Shown in pieces: positions 25,232-32,644 of a DNA stretch of 64,000 bases. The stretch spans positions 62,001 to 126,000 of the forward strand of contig NZ_JAUTWS010000009.1 of assembly GCF_030657435.1 (NCBI RefSeq). Direction: 5' to 3'. Position numbers and translations under genes: made by a program. Position 1 is the first letter of the stretch; every line of letters starts with the position of its first letter. Source of the stretch: Paracraurococcus lichenis (GTDB taxonomy: Bacteria; Pseudomonadota; Alphaproteobacteria; Acetobacterales; Acetobacteraceae). The notes under the pieces were generated by a model. The model saw only the letters and a list, made by a program, of their open reading frames with translations, did no database searches and was not told the DNA's origin.

Positions 25232-26089
25232 ATGATCGGACCCATCCTCGTCTCCGGCCTCGCGACCGGGGCGGTCTATGCGCTCATCGGCATCACCTAC
25301 AACGTGATGTTCTCGGCCTCGCGGGTGATGAGCTTCACCGCGGGGCAGCTCGGCATGCTCGGCGGCGTGCTCGGCGCCTTCTTCGTCCTGCAGCTCGGCC
25401 TGCCCTGGCCGATCGGCCTGCTGCTGACGCTCGCCTGCTGCGCCGTGATCGGGCTGGTGACGGAGATCGTCGCGGTGCGGCCGGTGCTCGGCGCGCTGGA
25501 GCAGCACCTCTACGTGCTCTCCACCCTGGCGGCGGCGCTGATGATCCAGCAGTTCGTCGCCGTCGAGTACTCGACCGAGCCGGCGCCCTTCCCGCGGCTG
25601 CTGGACTGGGGCAGCGGCCTGGCGGACGAGAAATTCTGGTTGCCGCTGCTGGCCTGCGCGCTGACCATCGCCGGGCTCGAATGGATGTACCGGCGCACGC
25701 TGGTCGGCCGCGCCTTCCTCGCCATCGCCGAGGACAACTTCGCTGCCCGCGCGCTCGGCCTGCCGGAGCGCGACCTGCGCATGCTGAGCTACGCCATCGC
25801 GGGCGTGGTCGGCGGCCTCGCCGGCTTCGCCGGCGGGCAGCTCTTCCTCGCCTATTTCGCCAATGGCGCCATGCTGAACTTCTACGGCTTCGTGCCGGTC
25901 GCGCTCGGCGGGCTCGGCAACAACCGCGGCGCCGTCATCGGCGGCCTCGCCCTCGGCGTCTTCCAGCAGGCGGCGAGCTACCTCGTCGGCGGCGTCTTCG
26001 TCAGCGTCGCGGTCTTCGCGGTCTTCATCATCGTGCTGCTGGCCGCGCCCGGCGGCCTGTTCGGCGCCCCGAAGGCGAGGCGGGTCTGA
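25232..26089 (+). CDS. ABC transporter permease, LivH type
   Basis: 285 residues with about eight membrane helices. Opening pattern ILVSGLATGAVYALIGITYNVMFSASRVMSF and the cytoplasmic loop RTLVGRAFLAIAEDNFAARALGLPERDLRM, which contacts the ATPase, are typical of LivH. It forms the membrane channel with the LivM part of the next gene. It starts nine bases after the binding-protein gene and its stop overlaps the following ATG (TGATG). Confidence 0.92.
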   Translation: MIGPILVSGLATGAVYALIGITYNVMFSASRVMSFTAGQLGMLGGVLGAFFVLQLGLPWPIGLLLTLACCAVIGLVTEIVAVRPVLGALEQHLYVLSTLAAALMIQQFVAVEYSTEPAPFPRLLDWGSGLADEKFWLPLLACALTIAGLEWMYRRTLVGRAFLAIAEDNFAARALGLPERDLRMLSYAIAGVVGGLAGFAGGQLFLAYFANGAMLNFYGFVPVALGGLGNNRGAVIGGLALGVFQQAASYLVGGVFVSVAVFAVFIIVLLAAPGGLFGAPKARRV

Positions 26090-27876
26090 TGGGCAGCACC
26101 ACCCTTCCGGCCGCGGCGGCGCCCGTCGCGGCCTCCGGCGGCCTGCGGCGCTGGCTGCCCTTCCTGCTGGTCCTGGCCCTCGCGCTGGCCATGGCCGCGG
26201 CCTGGGACGGCTACTGGGGCGTCATCGCCACCCGCGCCGCCATCTACTGGGTGCTGGTCGCCGGGCTGAATCTCGTGGTCGGCTATGCCGGCCAGCTTGC
26301 CATCGGCTATGTCAGCCTGCTCGCGCTCGGCGCCTATACCGCCAGCGCGCTGGTGGAGAAGGCGGGGCTGCCGGCGCTGCTGGCGCTGCCCTGCGCCGCC
26401 GCCATGGGCGCCGCCTGCGGCGCCATCATCGGCCTGCCGGCGCTCCGGCTGCGGACCTTCTACTTCGCCATGACGACCCTCGGCTTCGCCACCATCGTCA
26501 CCCAGGTGGCGCTGGCCTGGGTGCCGGTGACCGGCGGCGGCATGGGCCTGCCGGGGCCGGAGCTGCCGGCGCCCTTCGACACGCCGCAGGGCTTCTACCT
26601 GCTCTGCCTCGGCTTGGCTGCCCTCTCCACATGGATGACGGTCAATGTCGGGGCGTCCCGTTGGGGACGATCGCTGGTCGCCATGCGGGATGCCGAGGTC
26701 GCGGCCGAATCCGCCGGCATCGGCAAGCCGCGGCTCTTCGTGACCGTCTTCCTCTTCAGCGGCGCGCTGGCCGGCGTGGCGGGCGCGCTGTTTGCCACGC
26801 TGCAGAGCTACATCACGCCGGATGCCTTCACCTTCGACCTCTCGGTGCTGTTCTTCATCGCCATCCTGGTCGGCGGCCGCGGCTCGGTGCTCGGGCCGCT
26901 GCTCGGCACCGTCATCCTGACGCTGCTGCCGGAATTCGCCGCACCGCTGGTCGCCTGGTCCACCTTCCTCTACGCCGTGCTGCTGCTGGTCATCGTGCTG
27001 GCGGTGCCGGGCGGCATCGCCGCGCTGCTCGACTTCAAGAACCGCAAGCCGCTCGAGATCGACCGCAGCGTGGCGGTGCGGCCGGAGCTGCTGCGGGAGG
27101 TGCTGGCGCGTCACCGGGAGGCGGCGCCGCTCGCGCTGCGCGACATCCACCTCAGCTTCGGCGGCGTCCGCGCCATCGACGGGCTGGACCTCGAGCTCCG
27201 CCCGGGCGAGGTGCATGGGCTGATCGGCCCGAACGGCAGCGGCAAGACGACGACGCTGAACGTCATCTGCGGCTTCTACGTGCCGCAGCAGGGCGAGGCG
27301 CGATTGGGCGGGTCGCCGCTGCCCATGGGGCAGCCGCAGCTCCGCGCCGGCCTCGGCCTTGCCCGCACCTTCCAGACGCCGCGCATCGTCGGCGAGAGCT
27401 CGGTGTTGGAGAATGTGATGGTCGGCGGCACCATCAGCGGGGCGGCGAGCTTCCTCGAGGCGGCGCTGAGCCTGCCGCGGTCGCGGGCCGAGGAGCGGGC
27501 GCTGCGCAACCGCGCCCTGCTCTGCCTGCGGGCGGTGGGCCTGGAGGGACTGGCCGAGGTGCGGGCCGACCGGCTGCAACACAGCGAGCTCCGCTTCCTC
27601 GAGATCGCCCGCGCCCTCATGCTCAACCCCGCCTTCCTGCTGCTGGACGAGCCGGCGGCGGGGCTGACGGGCGAGGAGATGTGGCGGCTCGGCGAGCTGG
27701 TCAGGCAGGTCGCCGCCGCCGGCGTCGGCGTGCTGCTGGTCGAGCACCATGCCGAGCTGATCTTCGCGGTCTGCGACCGCGTCACCGTGCTGAACCTGGG
27801 CAAGGAGCTGGCCGCCGGCACCCCCGCGGAGGTGCGCAGCCACAAGGAGGTCGTCAGTGCCTATCTCGGCGGCTGA
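26089..27876 (+). CDS. LivM-LivG fusion: permease plus ATPase in one chain
   Basis: 595 residues. Residues 1-325 are a LivM permease (about eight to ten helices; AGLNLVVGYAGQLAIGYVSL, and the ATPase-contact loop SRWGRSLVAMRDAEVAAESAGI). After a linker (EIDRSVAVRPELLREVLARH), residues about 355-595 are a LivG ATPase: Walker A GPNGSGKTTT (about 380), Q-loop ARTFQTPRI, Walker B FLLLDEPAAGL, H-loop VLLVEHH. The ABC signature, usually LSYGQQ or LSGGQ, reads LQHSEL before RFLEIARAL, which is unusual. The start shares a base with the LivH stop. The frame is uninterrupted, so the fusion is genuine. Confidence 0.92.
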   Translation: MGSTTLPAAAAPVAASGGLRRWLPFLLVLALALAMAAAWDGYWGVIATRAAIYWVLVAGLNLVVGYAGQLAIGYVSLLALGAYTASALVEKAGLPALLALPCAAAMGAACGAIIGLPALRLRTFYFAMTTLGFATIVTQVALAWVPVTGGGMGLPGPELPAPFDTPQGFYLLCLGLAALSTWMTVNVGASRWGRSLVAMRDAEVAAESAGIGKPRLFVTVFLFSGALAGVAGALFATLQSYITPDAFTFDLSVLFFIAILVGGRGSVLGPLLGTVILTLLPEFAAPLVAWSTFLYAVLLLVIVLAVPGGIAALLDFKNRKPLEIDRSVAVRPELLREVLARHREAAPLALRDIHLSFGGVRAIDGLDLELRPGEVHGLIGPNGSGKTTTLNVICGFYVPQQGEARLGGSPLPMGQPQLRAGLGLARTFQTPRIVGESSVLENVMVGGTISGAASFLEAALSLPRSRAEERALRNRALLCLRAVGLEGLAEVRADRLQHSELRFLEIARALMLNPAFLLLDEPAAGLTGEEMWRLGELVRQVAAAGVGVLLVEHHAELIFAVCDRVTVLNLGKELAAGTPAEVRSHKEVVSAYLGG

Positions 27877-28588
27877 TCCGCTTCTTCGCGTCCAAGACCT
27901 CCATGCCGGCTATGGCAAGGTGCGGGTGCTGCACGGCATCAGCCTCGCGGTCGCGCCGGGGGAGGTGCTGGCGCTGCTCGGCCCGAACGGCGCGGGGAAG
28001 AGCACCTTCCTGCGTGCCCTCTCGGGCCTGGTCACGGTGGAATCCGGCACCGTCCGCTTCGGCGGCGCGGAGATCACCAATGCCCCGCCGCGGCGGACCG
28101 TGCGCGCCGGCATGGCGCATGTGATCGAGGGCCACCGCGTCTTCACCCAGCTCCCGGTCTTCGACAACCTGCTGCTCGCCGGCTACGACCTGCCGCGCGG
28201 GCAGCGCCAGGCCCGGGCGGAGGAGGCGCTCTCCTGGTTCCCGGAGATCGCGGCCAAGCGGCAGGAGATGGCGGGCGCGCTCTCCGGCGGGCAGCAGCAG
28301 ATGCTGACCGTGGCGCAGGGCCTCGTCACCCAGCCGCGGCTGCTGATGCTGGACGAGCCGAGTGCCGGCCTCTCGCCCGTGCTGGTCGACCGGGTGCTGG
28401 GCGCGGTGGACCGGCTGCGCCAGGGCGGCACGGCGGTGATCCTGGTGGAGCAGCTCATCGACAAGGCGCTGGCCGTCGCCGACCGGGTCGCCGCCATGGT
28501 GCGCGGCCGGGTGGTGCTGGAGGCGCCGGCCAAGGAGGCGGGCGTGCACCAGCGGCTGGAGCACGCGTATCTCGGCACGGTGGCGTAG
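27857..28588 (+). CDS. ABC transporter ATPase, LivF type
   Basis: 243 residues. Walker A GPNGAGKST, canonical signature LSGGQQQ, Walker B LLMLDEPSAGL, and the LivF-type VIEGHRVF segment. It pairs with the LivG half of the preceding protein, so the heterodimer would have one canonical and one degenerate signature. It begins with GTG at 27857, inside the end of the fusion gene (20-base overlap), with AAGGAGG six bases before. It is the last gene of the operon; a terminator follows at 28598. Confidence 0.9.
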   Translation: MPISAADPLLRVQDLHAGYGKVRVLHGISLAVAPGEVLALLGPNGAGKSTFLRALSGLVTVESGTVRFGGAEITNAPPRRTVRAGMAHVIEGHRVFTQLPVFDNLLLAGYDLPRGQRQARAEEALSWFPEIAAKRQEMAGALSGGQQQMLTVAQGLVTQPRLLMLDEPSAGLSPVLVDRVLGAVDRLRQGGTAVILVEQLIDKALAVADRVAAMVRGRVVLEAPAKEAGVHQRLEHAYLGTVA

Positions 28589-28597
28589 AAAAAGATT

Positions 28598-28634
28598 GGG
28601 AAGGAAAGCATTTCCTCCCCGGCTTTCTTTTCTT
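28598..28634 (+). terminator. Rho-independent terminator of the ABC transporter operon
   Basis: GGGAAGGAAA (28598-28607) pairs with TTTCCTCCCC (28611-28620) around a GCA loop with one mismatch, and is followed by the T-rich tail GGCTTTCTTTTCTT. It starts ten bases after the LivF stop. The convergent histidine kinase gene ends within the tail at 28633. Confidence 0.8.
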
Positions 28635-30021
28635 ACCCCGGCAGCGTCGCCACCGCCGCCAGCCCGCCCTGCGGCCGGTTGCGCAGCACCACGTCGCCGC
28701 CATGCGCGCGGAAGATGTTGCGGGCGATCGGCAGGCCGAGGCCGGTGCCGCCGGTCTCCCGGTTCCGGCTGCCCTCCAGCCGGCGGAAGGGCTGGAACAC
28801 CGCCTCCAGCTCCCCCGCCGGGATGCCCGGCCCGTCATCCTCGATGGTCAGCCGCACCGGCCGGCCCGGCCCCTCGGCGGGCGAAAGGGTGAGCCGCGCC
28901 GCCGAGCCATAGGTCAGCGCATTGCCGACCAGGTTGGCGATGGCCCGCTTCAGCGCCACCGGCCGCACCGGCGCCACCAGCCGCTCCGGCCCGGCATAGG
29001 CGATGGCCTCGGCGACATCGGGATGCGCATCCGCCGCCTCGTCCAGCACGGTGCGGCAGAGCGCGGCGATGTCGACGGCCGCCGTCGGCTCCGCCGCGCT
29101 CTCGTCGCGCGCGAAGGCGAGGGTCGCCGCCACCATCGCCTCCATCTCGTCGAGATCGGCCAGCATCTTCCGCCGCTGCTCGTCGTCGTCCATGAACTCG
29201 GCGCGGAGCCGCAGCCGGGTGATGGGCGTGCGCAGGTCATGGCCGATGGCGGCCAGCATCTGCGTGCGGTCGCCGACGAAGCGGCGGATGCGCTCGGCCA
29301 TGGTGTTGAAGGCATGCGCGGCGGTGGCGACCTCGCTCGGCCCCAGCTCCGGCAAAGGCGGGGCATTGACGTCGCGACCCAGCCGCTCGGCCGCCTCGGC
29401 CAGCGCCCGCACCGGCCGCGTCAGCCGCCGCACCGCCCAGAGGATGAGCAGCCCCGCCGCCAGCGTCATGGCGCCGAAGGCGATCAGGAAGGTCTCGGAA
29501 TGCCAGGGCCGCGGCGGCGGCAGGCTGATGCGCAGGTTCAGCCACTCGCCGCTCGGCAGGCGCAGGCTGGCGACGAAGGTCGGGCCGCCGGGGATCCAGG
29601 CGGTGAGGATCTCCCGCGGCCGGACGCGCGGCGGCCCGCCGGCGAAGAGGTCGAGCCGCAGCAGCCTCGCGATCGGCAGCGGCATGGGCGGATATTCAGG
29701 CCGCGCCAGCGGGACCTCGTCCAACGTGACGTGCAGCCCCTGCGGCAGCTCGAGCTCGGCCAGCATCTGCGCGCGGCGCTCGGGCGGGGCGATCATCACC
29801 GTCCGCCAGGCGCTGATGGCGCGCTGGGAGATCTCCCGCGCCTGGGCGAAGCGCTGCAGGTCCACGCGGTCGAGGGCATGGATGGTCAGCCCCGCCGCCT
29901 GCACCACCGCCAGCGCCAGCAGCAGGACCAGCGCGGTGCGGCCGGCGAGGCTCTGCGGCCAGAGGGGCCAGCGGCTGCGCGGCGGCGGCGCGGCGGCCGC
30001 CGGGGGGGCGAGCCGGTTCAC
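28633..30021 (-). CDS. EnvZ-type sensor histidine kinase
   Basis: 462 residues. A first membrane helix (TALVLLLALAVVQAAGLTI), a periplasmic domain of about 120 residues, a second helix (FLIAFGAMTLAAGLLILWAV) and a HAMP linker (RRLTRPVRALAEAAERL) lead to the phosphoacceptor histidine in AAIGHDLRTPITRLRLRAE. ATPase motifs are NLVGNALTYG (N), DDGPGIP (G1) and GTGLGLPIAR (G2). It autophosphorylates and passes phosphate to the response regulator encoded just upstream, overlapping by ATGA. The signal is unknown. Confidence 0.93.
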   Translation of the reverse strand: MNRLAPPAAAAPPPRSRWPLWPQSLAGRTALVLLLALAVVQAAGLTIHALDRVDLQRFAQAREISQRAISAWRTVMIAPPERRAQMLAELELPQGLHVTLDEVPLARPEYPPMPLPIARLLRLDLFAGGPPRVRPREILTAWIPGGPTFVASLRLPSGEWLNLRISLPPPRPWHSETFLIAFGAMTLAAGLLILWAVRRLTRPVRALAEAAERLGRDVNAPPLPELGPSEVATAAHAFNTMAERIRRFVGDRTQMLAAIGHDLRTPITRLRLRAEFMDDDEQRRKMLADLDEMEAMVAATLAFARDESAAEPTAAVDIAALCRTVLDEAADAHPDVAEAIAYAGPERLVAPVRPVALKRAIANLVGNALTYGSAARLTLSPAEGPGRPVRLTIEDDGPGIPAGELEAVFQPFRRLEGSRNRETGGTGLGLPIARNIFRAHGGDVVLRNRPQGGLAAVATLPG

Positions 30022-30737
30022 CCCTTCTCGACCGTCGCGGCGAGCACGTAACCGCCGCCGCGGACGGTCTTGATCAGGCTCGGGTTGCGCCCGTCATCCT
30101 CCAGCTTGCGGCGGAGGCGGGAGACGGCGACGTCGATCGCCCGGTCGAAGGGCCCGGCCTGGCGGCCGCGCAGCAGGTCCATCAGCATGTCGCGGGTCAG
30201 CACGCGGTTCGGGCGCTCCACCAGCACCTGCAGCAGCTCGTACTCGCCGCCCGTCAGCGGCACCTCGGCGCCGTCGGGGTTCAGCAAGCGGCGGCGGGCG
30301 GGCTCCAGCGTCCAGCCGGCGAAGCGGATGGCCTTGGCCGGCGGCTCCTTCACCGCGCCCGGCTCCCCGTTCGCCCGGCGCAGCACGGCGCGGATGCGGG
30401 CCAGCAGCTCGCGCGGGTTGAAGGGCTTCCCCAGGTAGTCGTCGGCGCCGAGCTCCAGTCCGACGATCCGGTCCGTCTCCTCGCTCATTGCCGTGAGCAT
30501 GACGATGGGCACCTCGCCCTGGCCGCGGAGCCACTTGGCGAAGTCGAGGCCGCTCTCGCCCGGCAGCATGAGGTCCAGCACCACCAGGTGGTAGCGGCCG
30601 AGCGGCCAGAGCTTCCGCGCTTCCTTGGCATCGCGGGCGGCGGAGACGCGCATGCCCTGGCGCTCGAGGAATTTCGAGAGCAGGTCGCGGATCTCGCGGT
30701 CGTCATCGACGACCAGGATATGGGGTTGCGGCTCCAT
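30018..30737 (-). CDS. OmpR-family response regulator
   Basis: 239 residues. Receiver domain with acidic pocket VVDDDREIRD, phosphoacceptor Asp in VVLDLMLPGESGL and lysine in LGKPF; then a winged-helix DNA-binding domain (EVPLTGGEYELLQVLVERPNRVLTRDML, FDRAIDVAVSRLRRKLED). It is first in the operon with the kinase (overlap 30018-30021). The 264 bp before it carry paired GTTGC repeats (30785-30827), a plausible operator for autoregulation. Confidence 0.93.
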   Translation of the reverse strand: MEPQPHILVVDDDREIRDLLSKFLERQGMRVSAARDAKEARKLWPLGRYHLVVLDLMLPGESGLDFAKWLRGQGEVPIVMLTAMSEETDRIVGLELGADDYLGKPFNPRELLARIRAVLRRANGEPGAVKEPPAKAIRFAGWTLEPARRRLLNPDGAEVPLTGGEYELLQVLVERPNRVLTRDMLMDLLRGRQAGPFDRAIDVAVSRLRRKLEDDGRNPSLIKTVRGGGYVLAATVEKG

Positions 30738-30784
30738 GGCGGCTGTTACATAGCGCGTTCCGTGGGAGAATTGCGCGGGTGGTT

Positions 30785-30827
30785 GTTGCGGGGTGTTGCC
30801 GCAGCCGCGGCCGTTGCAGGCTGTTGC
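30785..30827. promoter_or_regulatory. two GTTGC direct-repeat pairs, candidate OmpR-type operator
   Basis: GTTGC occurs at 30785, 30795, 30813 and 30823. Within each pair the spacing is exactly ten bases, one helical turn, as expected for head-to-tail dimers of OmpR-family regulators. TGTTGC is the core of three of the four. The sites lie 48-90 bases before the response-regulator start at 30737. An inverted GTTGC (GCAAC) follows at 30856-30860. The rest of 30738-31001 shows no gene. Confidence 0.5.
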
Positions 30828-31001
30828 ACTTCGGCATGGTCCAGGGCTTTGCGCGGCAACATCCGGGGCGCAGCTTTGGCAGGCAGGCGGCGCCGCCTCT
30901 CATCCCCCTCCCGGCGCCGCGATGCGACAACAGTCGTCGGCAGGCGGATCCATGCCCCCGGGCATGTCCGCCGGCCGCCGAACTGCTCTATGGCGGCGGG
31001 G

Positions 31002-31682
31002 ATGGTCCCCACGATCCCAGCCACCCCGCCGCCACCCCCTTTCCCCAAGGCACCCCCCTGGGCCCGCGCCGGCATCGCCGCGCTGGTCGCGGCCGATCCG
31101 CGCCTGGCGGCGATCGAGCCGGCGGCCGGGCCATTGGCCTGGCGGGTGCGGCAGAAGGGCTTCCCCGGCCTGCTGCGCGCCATCTGCGGCCAGCAGATCA
31201 GCAACCAGGCGGCCTCGGCGATCTGGAAGCGGCTCTCGGCCCTGCCGGGGGCGCTGGAGCCGGCGGGGCTGCTGGCGATGGACGACGCGACGCTCTGCGG
31301 CGTCGCCGGCCTGTCGCGGCCGAAGGCGGCGCATGCGCGGAGCCTCGCCGCCGCCTGCCTGGACGGGCGGCTGGACTTCGCCGCGCTGGAGCGGATGGGG
31401 GACGAGGCGGCGGTCGCGCATATCGCCGCGGTGAAGGGGCTGGGGCGCTGGACGGCGGAGATCCACCTGCTCTTCGCCGAGCAGCGGCCCGACATTTTTC
31501 CAAGTGGCGACCTCGCCCTGGCGGCGAGCGCGGCGCATATGCTGGGGCTGGAGGCGCGGCCGGGGCCGAAGCCGCTGGCGGAGATCGCCCTGGCCTGGGC
31601 GCCCTGGCGGTCGCTGGCGGCGCGGCTGCTCTGGCATCACTGGCGCTTCGTGACGGGGCGGCCGGTGGTGGAGGACGGTTGA
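31002..31682 (+). CDS. DNA-3-methyladenine glycosylase, AlkA-like (HhH-GPD)
   Basis: 226 residues. The helix-hairpin-helix region is IAAVKGLGRWTAEIHLLF and the catalytic aspartate lies in FPSGDLALAASAAHML; AICGQQISNQAASAIWKRL is the other family landmark. The enzyme excises alkylated bases such as 3-methyladenine from DNA. It lacks the N-terminal Ada-like domain of E. coli AlkA, as many short bacterial forms do. Starts at 30990 and 31002 are both possible; neither has a strong ribosome site and I took the inner one. It converges on the fourth Bug gene, three bases away. Confidence 0.88.
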   Translation: MVPTIPATPPPPPFPKAPPWARAGIAALVAADPRLAAIEPAAGPLAWRVRQKGFPGLLRAICGQQISNQAASAIWKRLSALPGALEPAGLLAMDDATLCGVAGLSRPKAAHARSLAAACLDGRLDFAALERMGDEAAVAHIAAVKGLGRWTAEIHLLFAEQRPDIFPSGDLALAASAAHMLGLEARPGPKPLAEIALAWAPWRSLAARLLWHHWRFVTGRPVVEDG

Positions 31683-31684
31683 CC

Positions 31685-32644
31685 CTATTCGGCCCGCGCG
31701 CCGGAGGCCTGGACGATCGGCGCCCAGCGCGCGATCTCGGCCGGCAGGAAGGCGGCGAATTCCTCCGGCCCGCGCAGCATGGGCGCGAGGCCGATCGAAG
31801 CCAGCCGCCGCGTGCCCTCCGGCGTGCCGAGCGCGGCCAGGACCTCCGCCGCCAGGCGCGCAACCACGGCGCCCGGCGTGCCGGAAGGTGCCAGCAATCC
31901 CTGCCAGGCGCCCATCTCGTAGCCGGCGAGCCCGGCCTCGGCGATGGTCGGGACATCGGCCAGGTCCGGCAGCCGGGCCGCCGTGGTCACGGCCAGCGGC
32001 CGTAGCGCGCCGGCGCGAAGCTGCGGCAGGGCGGGGGCGAGGTCCACCACCATGGCGGTGATCCGGCCGCCCAGCAGGTCGGTCAGCGCCGCGGCGCTGC
32101 CGCGATAGGGCACGTGGTTGAGCCGCAGCCCGGCCATGCCGGCCAGCATCTCCATCCCGAGGTGGTGCGGCGTGCCCGGCCCGGCCGAGCCATAGGCCAG
32201 CGCGCCGGGCCGCGCCCGCGCCTCCGCCAGCAGCGCGGCGAGGTCGGGCGGGCCATCCGCGCGCACCACCAGCAGGAAGGGCACGGTCGCCAGCAGGGCG
32301 ATGGGCGCGAAATCCCGGACGGGGTCGTAGGGCAGGGCGCGGTGCAGCGCCGGCGCGACGGCCAGCGTGGTGCTGGTGGCGAGCAGCAGCGTGGTGCCGT
32401 CCGGCGCGGCCGAGGCGACGGCGCGGGCGCCGACCACGGTGCCGCCGCCCGCCAGGTTCTCCACCTGCACGGGCTGGCGGAGGCGGGTAGAGAGGCCGTC
32501 GGCGACCAGCCGCCCCAGCAGGTCGGTGGCGCCGCCGGGCGGGAAGGGCACGACGATGCGGATCGGGCGCTGCGGCCAGTCGCCTTGCGCGAGCGCAGGC
32601 GTGGCGAGCGGCGCCAGCAGCAGCGCGCGGCGCGGCGTCCTCAT
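31685..32644 (-). CDS. Bug/TctC-family periplasmic solute-binding protein (4 of 4)
   Basis: 319 residues. Signal peptide MRTPRRALLLAPLATPALA, cleaved before QGDWPQRP. Mature patterns: IRIVVPFPPGGATDLLGRLV, VENLAGGGTVVGARAVASA, DGTTLLLATST, NHVPYRGSAAALTDLLGGRI. The GGATD loop keeps the ligand-binding aspartate. Its ATG overlaps the stop of the FAD monooxygenase gene (32641-32644, ATGA), so a periplasmic binding protein and a cytoplasmic hydroxylase are co-translated. They probably serve the same aromatic or carboxylate substrate. Confidence 0.92.
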   Translation of the reverse strand: MRTPRRALLLAPLATPALAQGDWPQRPIRIVVPFPPGGATDLLGRLVADGLSTRLRQPVQVENLAGGGTVVGARAVASAAPDGTTLLLATSTTLAVAPALHRALPYDPVRDFAPIALLATVPFLLVVRADGPPDLAALLAEARARPGALAYGSAGPGTPHHLGMEMLAGMAGLRLNHVPYRGSAAALTDLLGGRITAMVVDLAPALPQLRAGALRPLAVTTAARLPDLADVPTIAEAGLAGYEMGAWQGLLAPSGTPGAVVARLAAEVLAALGTPEGTRRLASIGLAPMLRGPEEFAAFLPAEIARWAPIVQASGARAE

